DNA from: TM7 phylum sp. oral taxon 348
Lineage (GTDB): Bacteria > Patescibacteriota > Saccharimonadia > Saccharimonadales > Saccharimonadaceae
Length of the DNA: 64,000 nucleotides
Assembly: GCA_007845485.1 (NCBI GenBank)
Contig: SDRW01000002.1
Coordinates: 124,001 to 188,000 of the forward strand
Direction: 5' to 3'
How positions within the stretch are numbered: the stretch's first letter is position 1; each line of letters opens with the position of its first letter. Of this stretch, positions 43,883 through 54,448 are shown piece by piece. The position numbers and the translations under genes are program-made. The notes beneath the pieces are model-generated. The model made no database searches. It was not told where the DNA came from and was given only the letters and a program-made list of their open reading frames with translations.

Positions 43883-45418
43883 ATGGCTGAAATATCTGTA
43901 AGTGAACTTTCTGCTGATTTACGAAAAGCAATTGCTAACTTAGAAAACCATGAGGGTCTTGAAAAAGCTGGCGTTGTGATTCGGGTTGGCGACGGTGTGG
44001 CTTGGGTTCATGGATTGAAGAACGCGGGCTACAGCGAAGTGCTTGAAATTGAATCAGAGAAAGGTTATGTCGAGGCATTTGCACTTAATCTTATGGAAGA
44101 TGAGATTGGCGCTGTGCTTCTTGGTAATGAAAATTATGTAAAAGCAGGCGCAAAAGTGCGATTGAAGGGTGAACTTTTGACTGTACCTGTTGGTAAAGAA
44201 TTGTTGGGTCGTGTGGTAGATCCGCTTGGACGTCCTTTGGATGGCGGTCCTGAAATAAAAACCCAAAAACGTGGCCTAATTGAGCGCCCAGCGGTTGGCG
44301 TTATGGGGCGAAAGTCTGTCCACGAACCATTAATGACTGGAATTATGTCGATCGATGCTATGTTTCCAATTGGTCGCGGCCAGCGTGAATTGATTATTGG
44401 TGATCGTCAGACTGGTAAAACTTCCATTGCAATTGATACTATGATTAATCAGGCACGTCAAAAAACTGGCGTTATAAATGTCTATGTAGCAATAGGTCAA
44501 AAATTAAGCAAGATAGCTCGTTTGGTAGAACGTCTTAAAGAAGAGGGCGTGATGGATCAGACTATAATAGTCGCAACTAGCCCTAGTGATACTGCATCCC
44601 TGCTCTATTTGGCTCCTTATTCGGGTACAGCTATGGGTGAATTCTTCCGTGATAATGGCGAACATGCTTTGATAATTTATGATGATTTAACTAAACACGC
44701 TGTAGCATATCGCCAAATGAGTTTGCTTTTACGCCGTCCACCAGGGCGCGAGGCTTATCCTGGCGATGTCTTCTATCTCCACTCTCGCTTACTTGAACGC
44801 TCAGCTAAACTTAGTGATGAACTTGGCGCGGGATCACTTACGGCTTTGCCTATTATCGAAACTCAGGCTGGTGATATCTCAGCGTATATTCCTACTAATG
44901 TTATTTCGATTACTGATGGACAGATCTTTATGGAAACTGATCTGTTTTACCAGGGAATTCGCCCAGCAATTAGCGCTGGACTTTCGGTGAGTCGCGTTGG
45001 TGGTGCTGCTCAAACTAAAGCTATTAAAAGTGTGAGTGGCAATCTTAAGCTTGGTCTTTCTCAATTCCGCGAGCTTGCTAGTTTTGCTCAGTTTGGTTCT
45101 GATCTCGATTCCGAAACCAAGGCCCAGATTGAGCGCGGCCAGCGATTAACGGAACTCTTGAAACAAGCGCAGTATCAGCCAATGAGTATTTGGGAACAAG
45201 TAGCAAGTATCGCTGCTGTAAGTGAAGGATACTTTGATGATGTTCCAGCTGCTAAAATCAAAGAAGCTCAAGACGCTCTCTTAACGAATTTATGGTCTAA
45301 TCACAAGACTGAAATGAAACAACTTTCAAAGGGTGATAAAAAATTCGGTGAAGATAAGGCAATCTATGAAATTGTTAAAAATGCTGCTATGAGTGTGGCG
45401 AAAGGATACCGAAATTAG
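43883..45418 (+). CDS. atpA: ATP synthase F1 subunit alpha
   Basis: A 511-residue protein with the P-loop [31 protein letters not shown] and the [20 protein letters not shown] segment of alpha subunits. Non-catalytic nucleotide-binding subunit of the hexamer. AAAGAGGAA precedes the ATG. Confidence 0.97.
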   Translation: MAEISVSELSADLRKAIANLENHEGLEKAGVVIRVGDGVAWVHGLKNAGYSEVLEIESEKGYVEAFALNLMEDEIGAVLLGNENYVKAGAKVRLKGELLTVPVGKELLGRVVDPLGRPLDGGPEIKTQKRGLIERPAVGVMGRKSVHEPLMTGIMSIDAMFPIGRGQRELIIGDRQTGKTSIAIDTMINQARQKTGVINVYVAIGQKLSKIARLVERLKEEGVMDQTIIVATSPSDTASLLYLAPYSGTAMGEFFRDNGEHALIIYDDLTKHAVAYRQMSLLLRRPPGREAYPGDVFYLHSRLLERSAKLSDELGAGSLTALPIIETQAGDISAYIPTNVISITDGQIFMETDLFYQGIRPAISAGLSVSRVGGAAQTKAIKSVSGNLKLGLSQFRELASFAQFGSDLDSETKAQIERGQRLTELLKQAQYQPMSIWEQVASIAAVSEGYFDDVPAAKIKEAQDALLTNLWSNHKTEMKQLSKGDKKFGEDKAIYEIVKNAAMSVAKGYRN

Positions 45419-45913
45419 ATGAAAGTTTTGTTTGTCTGCTACGCAAATATTGGTCGTTCGCAGATGGCCAAAGCTCTATATAATCACTTTACTGGCACCA
45501 ATGATGCAGATAGTGCTGGCGTTGGGGTTGATGAAAATCTACCTAACGCCACTACTATTGGCCAGTATGATGAAATACGTAATTATTCTAATCGTATACG
45601 CCAAGCTATGCTTAAGTATTATGATATAGATATTTCTAATTTCAGGCGTACCCAACTTCAACCTGATGTTTTATCGCATTACGATTTGGTTGTTAATATT
45701 GCAGAAAAGCAACAAACTCCAATTTGGCTGCGTGGCGATAATGTTATTTGGTGGGACGTGAAAGATCCTGGACTACATAAAGAGGATCAGGTAATTATGG
45801 ATGCTCGTAAGAAAATTGATGCAAAAGTTAAGCGGCTAATTGAGATTAGTAATTCGGATGGCGATTTTAAATCAATCGATGATCAGATTGATAAGGAGGA
45901 TAAAAATGTCTAG
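45419..45913 (+). CDS. Low-molecular-weight phosphatase/arsenate-reductase-like protein inside the atp operon
   Basis: A 164-residue protein. VLFVCYANIGRSQMA is the CX5R phosphate-binding loop of the LMW tyrosine phosphatase and arsenate reductase family, with nucleophile Cys7 and Arg13. WWDVKDPG may provide the general-acid Asp. The extra cysteines of ArsC-type reductases are not evident, favouring phosphatase-like chemistry. It starts immediately after the atpA stop and overlaps atpG by 8 nt, so it is embedded in the operon and made with F1 subunits. Substrate unknown. Confidence 0.8.
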   Translation: MKVLFVCYANIGRSQMAKALYNHFTGTNDADSAGVGVDENLPNATTIGQYDEIRNYSNRIRQAMLKYYDIDISNFRRTQLQPDVLSHYDLVVNIAEKQQTPIWLRGDNVIWWDVKDPGLHKEDQVIMDARKKIDAKVKRLIEISNSDGDFKSIDDQIDKEDKNV

Positions 45914-46772
45914 TATCCGACAATTAAAATCACGTATTCGCTCAGTTAAGAACACTAAGCAGATAACACGCGCTATGGAGATGGTAGCAGCTAGTAAGAT
46001 GCGCCGTGCGCAAGATGCAACGAAAGAAACTAGTGCATATGCACATGCAGCAAATGAGCTACTCACCTATCTGGCGGGGCAAAATGTAACCGATAATCAT
46101 CCATATTTTAATCAGAGACAAGTAAAAAATCGGCTTTTGATAGTAATAGCTAGTGATAAGGGTTTGGCTGGTGCGTATAATAGCAATATTTTACGCCGAT
46201 TAGCTCAGGAGCTTAAAGAAGATAAAAATATGGGTATTGGAACGCAGATTGTAACGATTGGACGGCGTGTAACTCGATTTGTAGCTAAGCTCAAAGACGC
46301 TGAACTTATTGGAGCTTATGATGATATGTCCGATAAGCCTACTGGTCATGAGTTGAGAACTATTGTAAATACTGCTATTAACTCATTCACTTCAAAGCAA
46401 GTTGATGCAGTTGATATTGTATTCACAAAATTCCATAATGCAGTTAAACAAGAAGCTTATATGCAGCGAATTTTGCCCGCTGGTTATACATATACGCCAA
46501 CTTGTGATTATGCTTGCGATGCTAAATATGAACCAAGTCCAGCAGTTGTGCTAGATGCAGTTGCATATAGGTTAATTGAATCTCAAGTATTTCAAACATT
46601 GCTTGATGCTCGCGCTAGTGAACATAGTATGCGTATGGTGGCGATGAAGAGCGCAACTGATAATGCTTCTGATTTGGTTGATGATCTAACTCTCGAAATG
46701 AACAAAGCCCGCCAAGGCGCGATCACCCAAGAACTCGCTGAAATTTCTGGCGGCGTGGAGGCTATGGAGTGA
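45906..46772 (+). CDS. atpG: ATP synthase F1 subunit gamma
   Basis: About 288 residues. SIRQLKSRIRSVKNTKQITR is the N-terminal shaft helix, ASDKGLAGAYNSNILRR the middle domain and ASEHSMRMVAMKSATDNA the C-terminal helix that rotates within alpha3beta3. The ATG at 45906 follows AAGGAGG; the frame opens earlier at 45840. Confidence 0.95.
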   Translation: MSSIRQLKSRIRSVKNTKQITRAMEMVAASKMRRAQDATKETSAYAHAANELLTYLAGQNVTDNHPYFNQRQVKNRLLIVIASDKGLAGAYNSNILRRLAQELKEDKNMGIGTQIVTIGRRVTRFVAKLKDAELIGAYDDMSDKPTGHELRTIVNTAINSFTSKQVDAVDIVFTKFHNAVKQEAYMQRILPAGYTYTPTCDYACDAKYEPSPAVVLDAVAYRLIESQVFQTLLDARASEHSMRMVAMKSATDNASDLVDDLTLEMNKARQGAITQELAEISGGVEAME

Positions 46773-46796
46773 ACCCTTTAGAGTTAGGAGAATCTA

Positions 46797-47243
46797 ATGC
46801 CTAAAGTTACTATTTTTGTTAGTACTATAGTTTTACATAATGACAAATTTTTAGTTGTTAAAGAGGGAAAGAATAATCATAATCAGCTAGATACTTGGAA
46901 TTTCCCGGCGGGACATGTTGAAGCTGGTGAAGGTCTAATCGAGGCGGCAATACGTGAAGCTAAAGAAGAGTCTGGCTATGATATAAATATTGACGGTGTT
47001 TTATCTGTTTTATTTAAAAATACTAAAGACGGTATGGATTTAATAGTATTCTTTAATGGTCATATAATTAATAACTCGCCCACCAATTATGAAAGCGGAA
47101 TAAAGAAGGTAGATTTTGTATCTTTCGAATCTCTTAAAAAATTAGACTTACGTTTCCATGATGATATTTTAATACAGGCAAACCGTGCTTTGTTAAATAA
47201 AATTTACCCGTTGGATATAATTATGGATTACCAGGAGAGTTAA
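46797..47243 (+). CDS. Nudix hydrolase inside the atp operon
   Basis: A 148-residue protein with a full Nudix box ([20 protein letters not shown] followed by SGY). ATG 46797 follows TTAGGAG. It lies 24 nt after atpG and 50 nt before atpD, on the same strand, so it should be co-transcribed with F1 genes. A house-cleaning role on oxidised or non-canonical nucleotides would be typical of the family; a link to ATP synthesis is speculative. Confidence 0.88.
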   Translation: MPKVTIFVSTIVLHNDKFLVVKEGKNNHNQLDTWNFPAGHVEAGEGLIEAAIREAKEESGYDINIDGVLSVLFKNTKDGMDLIVFFNGHIINNSPTNYESGIKKVDFVSFESLKKLDLRFHDDILIQANRALLNKIYPLDIIMDYQES

Positions 47244-47251
47244 TATGATAA

Positions 47252-48679
<1,428 letters not shown>

Positions 48680-48682
48680 AAT

Positions 48683-49108
48683 ATGATGCAATTTCGATTA
48701 GTAACTATGCTCGGAACTAAAGTATCTGAGGATGTCTACTCAGTTACATTACCGACTGTTACTGGTGAAATATCGGTTTTCCCTAGCCATGAGCAATTAG
48801 TTACAATCGCAACTAGCGGTATAATTACTGTGCGATTTAACAAAGAAGATGCTGATTCTAAATTAGAATATTATGCAATTTCTGGCGGTGTGATTGAAAT
48901 AAATCAACGTGGATTAAAAGTTCTGGTTGATGAAGCTGACCATAGTGATGATATCATAGAAGCGGAAAGCAAGGCAGCTCTTGAGCGTGCTTTGAAGATG
49001 CAAGATGAAGCAACTGATCAAGTTGAGCTTGAAAAAGCACATCAATTGGTTGATCGTCATATGGTTCGCCTAAAGGTAGCCAGCTTGCGCCGCCGCCATC
49101 GTCGCTAA
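48683..49108 (+). CDS. atpC: ATP synthase F1 subunit epsilon
   Basis: A 141-residue protein: beta-sandwich (VYSVTLPTVTGEISVFPSHEQL, YYAISGGVIEINQRGLKVLVDEA) and a C-terminal two-helix domain ending RLKVASLRRRHRR. AAAAGGAG precedes ATG 48683; a second ATG follows at once. Last gene of the operon. Confidence 0.93.
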   Translation: MMQFRLVTMLGTKVSEDVYSVTLPTVTGEISVFPSHEQLVTIATSGIITVRFNKEDADSKLEYYAISGGVIEINQRGLKVLVDEADHSDDIIEAESKAALERALKMQDEATDQVELEKAHQLVDRHMVRLKVASLRRRHRR

Positions 49109-49135
49109 TTATTTGCTGGTTGAAGAATAATTTAG

Positions 49136-49212
49136 CCGCGTATTTATTAAACGAATTGTTTTGTGTGGACTTTATAAATCCATCTGAACTAGTTCGCGAA
49201 GAAAATACGCGG
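49136..49212 (+). repeat. Long-range inverted repeat after the atp operon
   Basis: CCGCGTATTT (49136-49145) and AAATACGCGG (49203-49212) form a perfect 10-bp stem around a 57-nt loop, followed by a T-rich stretch. It may terminate or stabilise the atp transcript. Confidence 0.5.
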
Positions 49213-49247
49213 TTGATTCTTTCTGTTTTAAATTATATAGCTAGACT

Positions 49248-50201
49248 CTATAAACTATCTATAATTTTACGCGCTTCATCTGTTGATTTACATTGCATGA
49301 GTAACTCTCGCGCCTCTTTTGCGCCATCAAAGCCTTTTATGTAAATTTTAAAGAAGCGTTTGAGCGTTTCAAACGGACGTCCAGTTTGTGGCTGCCATTG
49401 GTCAAATAAACCTAAATGGATTCTTAGTAGATTAACTAAATCATTTTGTGTTTTTTCTGTATTTTTAGGATTATTTCTAAAGCAGAATGGGTCGGTAAAA
49501 ATGCCACGCCCAATCATTATGCCGTTTACGCCTGGATGATTTTTGACTATTTCTTCCCCGTGGGCACGGTTTTTTATATCACCATTAATAGTTAATAAAG
49601 TTTGCGGCGATATTTCGTTGCGTAGCTTTACAATTTCATCAATTAATTCAAAATGGGCTGGTACTTTACTCATTTCCTTTTTGGTGCGCAAATGTACAGT
49701 AAGATTCACAATATCTTGCTTTAAAAGTGTGCTTATCCAGTTTTTATATTCAGATATATTACTATAACCTAGCCGTGTTTTTACGCTCACTGGCAAATTT
49801 GCGGCTTTTGCGGCTTTTATAGATTCTATTGCTAGTTCTGGATTACGAATTAATGCAGCACCTCCGCTTTTTATTGCACTTTTTGCGGGGCATCCCATAT
49901 TTATATCAATACCATAAAAGCCCAGTTCGCGGCAATAGCTTGCTAAATTTTGCATATCATTAGGGTTACCACCCCAAATTTGCGCCACGATTGGGTCTTC
50001 GTCAATACTTTTTACTAGACGTCCGCCTATCGCCTTCTGTCCAGCATGTGTCCATCCAGTTGCATTAGTAAATTCACTAAACCATATATCTGGCGAACCC
50101 GCCTCGGCTACTACATGCCTAAAGATGATATCAGTAACGGCTTCCATTGGAGCCAAAATAAAAAAAGGCTGCGGTAGTTTTTGCCAAAAGGAATCTTGCA
50201 T
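49248..50201 (-). CDS. dusB: tRNA-dihydrouridine synthase
   Basis: A 317-residue FMN TIM-barrel: LAPMEAVTDIIFRHV, GIDINMGCPAKSAIKSGGAALI with the catalytic Cys, PVSVKTRLGY and the phosphate-binding GVNGIMIGRGIFTDP. It reduces uridines in tRNA. DusB subtype is the best general match but specificity is not provable. TGT-TATAAT lies 7 nt before the ATG (50209-50214). Confidence 0.92.
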   Translation of the reverse strand: MQDSFWQKLPQPFFILAPMEAVTDIIFRHVVAEAGSPDIWFSEFTNATGWTHAGQKAIGGRLVKSIDEDPIVAQIWGGNPNDMQNLASYCRELGFYGIDINMGCPAKSAIKSGGAALIRNPELAIESIKAAKAANLPVSVKTRLGYSNISEYKNWISTLLKQDIVNLTVHLRTKKEMSKVPAHFELIDEIVKLRNEISPQTLLTINGDIKNRAHGEEIVKNHPGVNGIMIGRGIFTDPFCFRNNPKNTEKTQNDLVNLLRIHLGLFDQWQPQTGRPFETLKRFFKIYIKGFDGAKEARELLMQCKSTDEARKIIDSL

Positions 50202-50218
50202 AGAAGATATTATAACAT

Positions 50219-50250
50219 AAAGAAAAGTCCCCCGCTATTTTAGCGAGGGA
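50219..50250 (-). terminator. Terminator of the RNA locus
   Basis: On the minus strand TCCCTCGCTA-AAA-TAGCGGGGGA followed by CTTTTCTTT. It ends the transcript that starts near 51126, just before the dusB promoter. Confidence 0.85.
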
Positions 50251-50390
50251 ATAATTTAAAGAGAAAGCCAAGTGAGGCGCACATCTCAGTATAAACTGAG
50301 AGCTTTCTCTCGATGGAATCAAATGAGCAATAAATATATTATGATTCCATACCGCCTGATAGAACAATGAAAAATCAGACGCCTAGCGGT

Positions 50391-50460
50391 TGGCGGATAG
50401 TGCGGGAGTCGAACCCGCATCTTTAGTCTGCAGACTCAAAGCTCCCCTAGGAAACTATCC
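50391..50460 (-). ncRNA. tRNA-like element with canonical T-arm and acceptor but no normal anticodon arm
   Basis: A 70-nt fold. GGATAGT pairs perfectly with ACTATCC, followed by G and an encoded CCA. The T-arm GCGGGTTCGACTCCCGC is canonical. Between them lie only 35 nt (about 41 are usual): a short remnant in the D-arm position and a hairpin CTTTGAGTC-TGCA-GACTAAAG with one bulged G and a four-base loop, where a seven-base anticodon loop should be. TGCA could mimic a Cys anticodon GCA, but discriminator G argues against tRNA-Cys. Confidence 0.55.
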
Positions 50461-50573
50461 TTACCCGCTCTAGAGCAGGATTTAAACCAAAGCATATGCT
50501 AGTCAAAGATCTTTTCTATCCGATGGACTAACGTAGATGTATCTTCAGTAACTTAATAAGCTTCGTACATTAT

Positions 50574-50738
50574 CTACGCGATTGCCGCATTGGCAATAAT
50601 GGCTCCACGGATTCGAGATGTGCGTCGATTCTTGTCGCGTTTGTCTTCGCGCTCTTGGGTTTTAATAATATTCTCGCGCACTTTCTGATTGAGCTTGCAA
50701 ACTTCATCAAGCTCTTGCTGAAGTTCTTCGAGATTCAT
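50574..50738 (-). CDS. Small charged protein, 54 aa
   Basis: ATG at 50738 after GGAAAGGTGCC. It begins MNLEELQQELDEV, has a strongly charged helix (KTQEREDKRDKNRR) and ends in the alanine-rich IIANAAIA. It lies within the structured transcript, between the first small ORF and the tRNA-like fold. No known family. The clear ribosome-binding site supports translation. Confidence 0.45.
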   Translation of the reverse strand: MNLEELQQELDEVCKLNQKVRENIIKTQEREDKRDKNRRTSRIRGAIIANAAIA

Positions 50739-50784
50739 ATTAGGCACCTTTCCAGAATTAAATAATCAAAAACCAAAGTATGTG

Positions 50785-50955
50785 CTAGCCAAAAATCTTT
50801 TTCGCCCGACGGGCTTCAAAGTCAGCATTGCGTACACTTTGCATGGTTGAACCTTTGTCTACAAGACGCTGTTCTTCGGCCGTCCGATCTTTCGGCGACT
50901 TACGAGCAGCGGCAATATAGTCATCTTCGTTCCTTGATGGACCAAAAATTCCCAA
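50785..50955 (-). CDS. Small protein with TTG start, 56 aa
   Basis: TTG at 50955 preceded by GGAAGGTGAT; an in-frame stop lies just upstream. The product contains PSRNEDDYIAAARKSPKD and ends FEARRAKKIFG. The DNA around its stop is repeated in degenerate form near 50490-50540, suggesting a partial duplication. Unknown function. Confidence 0.4.
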   Translation of the reverse strand: MGIFGPSRNEDDYIAAARKSPKDRTAEEQRLVDKGSTMQSVRNADFEARRAKKIFG

Positions 50956-51132
50956 AAGATCACCTTCCTACTTACTAGTGAACGGTTTGTTAAGTGGGGC
51001 ATACTCAATAATATAGAGCACAAGTTATCACTGAGTATGCCCCAAGAACCAAATTGTACGCTTCCCCACATACAAAATGGTTCTTGCGAAATTACTTCCA
51101 GCTGCAAGGCTTTAAGTAACTCACGGTTATTA

Positions 51133-51161
51133 ATTATATATAGCTTATACGGCGGTGTCAA
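51133..51161 (-). promoter_or_regulatory. Consensus sigma-70 promoter of the RNA locus
   Basis: On the minus strand TTGACA (plus 51156-51161), exactly 17 nt, TATAAT (plus 51133-51138). It overlaps the last codons of the helicase gene. It is the best match to consensus in the window, which suggests strong transcription. Confidence 0.8.
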
Positions 51162-54100
51162 TGCTATTTTTGAATTTTCCCCGCTTTAAGTCATCTTCAA
51201 ATTCTAAAACGCCAGCATAATCTTTAGAATAGTTACTTGTATCTGGAAAATTTAAATTTTGTATATGGTGCCAGATTGCCTCAAGTAAAGTGGTAAAATT
51301 AGTTAGCTCCTCTTCAGAAACTTCTTGTAAGCGAATATCAATAATATCACCCGCTTTATCTGGTTCAACGAACTGTAAAATCCCGTCAATAAATTTATAA
51401 TTTTTCCAATCCCTCGAATTTTCGGCTAAAAGCTTATAAAACAGTAATTGTTGCCTATATTTATGAGCTTTAATCCTGTCATAATCAGCGCCTTTGTTCC
51501 AGGCATGAAGTGGTGAACCAGTTTTGTAATCTGTTACAGTTATAGTTTTATTCTTTTCATCTATAGATGCCACATCAATTTTACCTGTTAAATGCACATT
51601 TTTAAATGTAGCTTGCTGGTTTGAAAAATTTAATTCAGCACGTTGGTCTCTTGTAAATGAGTGCAATTTATTTTGTAAGAATATATTTAGGGCATCAATT
51701 CCTTTTTGTGTAAAATGATTTAATTCTTCTGCTGTGAGGGGCTCATTTTCTAATTTACTTTTAAATTTGTCGATAATTTGCTCTGGCGGCGGTGTTTTAC
51801 CATCTGCTAACATACTATCATGTGCAAACTGTAATGCGGTATGAATAGCGGTTCCATAACTAGCGTATGGGCTACGCGCGGATGGAAAATGCAAAATATT
51901 ATTTAACAAAAATGATTGAGGTCCGCCACGTGTTATGTCAATAAAAGCATTTACATGAGTAGCGCTTAACTTATAGCGTGCTAAATCTTCATCTAATAAA
52001 TCTTTCATTGTAGCTTGTGGTAAACCAATTATTGGAGCATACCATTCTATTTCGATAATTTCATTTTTATGATTCTCCTGGAAATCATCTCCTAAGTTAG
52101 TCGCCTTTAAGCTTAATTCCCCTGCCAAAAAGTTTGCTAGCATTAGTTCTTTACCAGATTCTGATTGCAGGGCTCGACTGATTATCAATTGCCTTTTGGC
52201 GCGCGTCATTCCTACAAAGAACAAGCGTAGACGTTCTTCTGGGAAATCGTTATTATTACGTAATCGCAAGTTTTCAGGATAGGCAATCTTGTTGCCACCG
52301 CGGCTAGCCTTGCTCCCCCAATTCGTATCAGTAGCACCTATTAGATAAACTGTATCAAACTCTAAGCCTTTACTAGCATGGGCACTCATTAGTTTTATAC
52401 TCTGGCTATCTTGCCCTATGTGTCGCCTGATCGTTATCGTGGTATTTGTTTGTTGACATATTTTTACAAACTCAAGTAAATCGCTTAATCTGGCTTTACG
52501 TAAATCTGGTTTATGTTCGCGTAATTTTGTTCGTAAGGCTATTAGGTTTTGTAAATGGGAAATTCTTTCGGCGTTATTTTCTGCTAAGAAATATGATTTT
52601 AGTGGTGAAGTGTAATTTTCATCAAAGATTTCTATGCCAGATAAAAGATCTAACATGCGTTCCATAGGCAACACTTTACTAGCTCTAGCGCAACTAATTA
52701 ACCAATTGGCAAAAGGTTTAGTTTCGGGCTTAGATTGTAATACCTCTAGCCATTGCAAGCGATTTTTATATGCTTTTAAGCTTATTTGCCATAAAATCTC
52801 TGGATTAAAGTTCCATGCTGGGTGTGCCATCATCTGCGGTAAAAGCTCGTTAGCGTGACCTAAATCATTATTTGCTAAAGCATTTACAATATTTGATAGA
52901 TATAAAATCTGAGAAACAAGATCATTATCTAAAACATTATCATTTTGATCATAACTAACTGGAATCTGAGCTTTAGCTAAATAAGGTAGTAGTGAAACTA
53001 AATCAGCGTGGCGACGTGCCAATATTGCAATATCACCTGGATTTTGACCATTTTTAAGCTTGTCTTTAATATCGCGAGCAATCCATTCACGCTCGCTACC
53101 TTCGCTTGGTAGTGTTACAATCTCTGCGTTAGGTTTTTCAGGAAGCACATGCGGACTTAGATTTTTATCTAATTCATCTATTCGATTTTCTAATCTTTCG
53201 TTACCTTGCGTGATTACCTCGCGCGCGGCAGTTAAAATGCATTCGGCGCTGCGGTAATTATCAATTAAAGTTATCAATTTGGCATTTTTGTAATGCTTTT
53301 TAAAATCTAAAATATTGCCGATATCTGCACCTTGAAAACTATATATTGCTTGATCATCATCACCCACAACCATTAAATTAGGATTACCTTCATTAGCTGG
53401 ATTATTTGTGAGCGCATGCAGAATTCGCATTTGAGCGTGATTTGTATCTTGAAATTCATCAACCATTATGTATTGATATTTTTCTTGCAGTTCTGCTTGA
53501 AGGCTCGGATTTTGTTCAATAGCATGTACGACTTGAGAAATCATGTCGTCAAAATCATAAAGCTTGGCAGATTGCATGTTTTCTAAATATTTTTCATAAA
53601 TATCAACCAGTGCTCGCAATTTAATCTGCTGTTTTCTTGCTGTCATAATAGGCTTTTTTGCTTCACTTTTAGTCATCCAATCAGTGCGCCATTTTGTTAG
53701 CGGAGGTGTTATTTTTGGATGTTCACTAGCTTCTTCCAGGGAACGTTTTAGGCTTGCGCGCAAGATATCACTAAGTCGTGAAATGGTAGGAATCGGTTGT
53801 GGTTCATTAATTTTCGCTAAACTTTCGGATACAGAAGCAAGTTTATCAAATGTATTTTTATTCACTCTTGTACCAAAAGCTTCAATCAGTAGGGGTTCGG
53901 CAATATCTATGACTTCATCATTGGCGTCTAAAATTGCTGTTAATTCCTTTGGCTCTAATCCAGCGCGCTTGATATCGGATATTGCAGAAATTATCATTCC
54001 TACAGATGTAAATTCGCCGTTCATCATAGTTTTAAGTGGATTTTTTGGCGGTAACTCTTGCAAGATATCGGTAATAATTTTATGTCTAGTAAGTTCATCT

Positions 54101-54441
54101 GCAGGATTAAAATCAGCTCCATTATAGAAATATTCTCGGTAGCGGGATATTATTTCACTACCAAAAGCATGGAATGTAAATACGCTTACTCCATAAGCTT
54201 CGCGACCTATAATATCAACTAAACGCTTTTGCATAGCTATAGATCCGCTCTCGGTAAAGGTTAAGCATAAAATATTTTCTGGCAGCATATCTGTTCTGCG
54301 CAGAATGTTTGCTGCTCGCATGCTTAAAAGCTCGGTTTTACCTGTTCCAGGACCAGCGACAACCATAACAGGTCCTTCTATCGTGTTAACTGCTTGTTTT
54401 TGTCGTTCGTTGAGCTTGCTGTAGCGTATTTCGTAATTCAT
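51145..54441 (-). CDS. UvrD-family helicase fused to RecB-like nuclease
   Basis: A 1098-residue protein. SF1 helicase motifs in order: Walker A VVAGPGTGKTEL, motif II VDEFQDTN, motif III VVGDDDQAIYSFQGAD, motif V SAHASKGLEFDTVYLIG and motif VI LFFVGMTRAKRQLI. A C-terminal PD-(D/E)XK nuclease follows (LTGKIDVASID, TVTDYKTGSP, and the RQQLLFYK motif). This layout is that of AddA/AdnB-like recombinational-repair enzymes; the partner subunit is not in the window. Starts 8 nt after the RlmD-like gene stop and is probably co-transcribed with it. Confidence 0.9.
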   Translation of the reverse strand: MNYEIRYSKLNERQKQAVNTIEGPVMVVAGPGTGKTELLSMRAANILRRTDMLPENILCLTFTESGSIAMQKRLVDIIGREAYGVSVFTFHAFGSEIISRYREYFYNGADFNPADELTRHKIITDILQELPPKNPLKTMMNGEFTSVGMIISAISDIKRAGLEPKELTAILDANDEVIDIAEPLLIEAFGTRVNKNTFDKLASVSESLAKINEPQPIPTISRLSDILRASLKRSLEEASEHPKITPPLTKWRTDWMTKSEAKKPIMTARKQQIKLRALVDIYEKYLENMQSAKLYDFDDMISQVVHAIEQNPSLQAELQEKYQYIMVDEFQDTNHAQMRILHALTNNPANEGNPNLMVVGDDDQAIYSFQGADIGNILDFKKHYKNAKLITLIDNYRSAECILTAAREVITQGNERLENRIDELDKNLSPHVLPEKPNAEIVTLPSEGSEREWIARDIKDKLKNGQNPGDIAILARRHADLVSLLPYLAKAQIPVSYDQNDNVLDNDLVSQILYLSNIVNALANNDLGHANELLPQMMAHPAWNFNPEILWQISLKAYKNRLQWLEVLQSKPETKPFANWLISCARASKVLPMERMLDLLSGIEIFDENYTSPLKSYFLAENNAERISHLQNLIALRTKLREHKPDLRKARLSDLLEFVKICQQTNTTITIRRHIGQDSQSIKLMSAHASKGLEFDTVYLIGATDTNWGSKASRGGNKIAYPENLRLRNNNDFPEERLRLFFVGMTRAKRQLIISRALQSESGKELMLANFLAGELSLKATNLGDDFQENHKNEIIEIEWYAPIIGLPQATMKDLLDEDLARYKLSATHVNAFIDITRGGPQSFLLNNILHFPSARSPYASYGTAIHTALQFAHDSMLADGKTPPPEQIIDKFKSKLENEPLTAEELNHFTQKGIDALNIFLQNKLHSFTRDQRAELNFSNQQATFKNVHLTGKIDVASIDEKNKTITVTDYKTGSPLHAWNKGADYDRIKAHKYRQQLLFYKLLAENSRDWKNYKFIDGILQFVEPDKAGDIIDIRLQEVSEEELTNFTTLLEAIWHHIQNLNFPDTSNYSKDYAGVLEFEDDLKRGKFKNSIDTAV

Positions 54442-54448
54442 ATATTAT

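Larger units (their letters stand above)
50251..51128 (-). ncRNA. Structured transcript with small ORFs and a tRNA-like fold
   Basis: A transcript of about 900 nt is predicted between a consensus promoter and a terminator. In order on the minus strand: three hairpins (TTACTT/AAGTAA; CAAGAACCA/TGGTTCTTG; GGGGCATACTCA/TGAGTATGCCCC), two small ORFs with ribosome-binding sites, a tRNA-like fold, then three more hairpins (CGTCTGAT/ATCAGGCG; TGGAATCA/TGATTCCA; AGAGAAAGC/GCTTTCTCT). It does not match RNase P RNA, SRP RNA or 6S RNA as I know them. tmRNA was considered and not accepted. Function unknown. Confidence 0.5.

Noticed and set aside
49120-49344. 74-codon plus-strand ORF after atpC
   Set aside because: Overlaps the 3' end of dusB and the long inverted repeat; no ribosome-binding site.
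50391-50760. tmRNA (ssrA) candidate: T-arm, CCA and a small ORF ending in Ala-Ile-Ala-stop upstream
   Set aside because: The 5' strand complementary to the acceptor lies only 70 nt upstream, not ~350; the conserved tmRNA 5' end (GGATTCGACGG region) is absent; the ORF end is not a typical LAA-type tag. smpB in the window does not require ssrA to be near.
50859-51161. 100-codon minus-strand ORF across the leader of the RNA locus
   Set aside because: It covers the promoter and three perfect hairpins and has no ribosome-binding site or family similarity.
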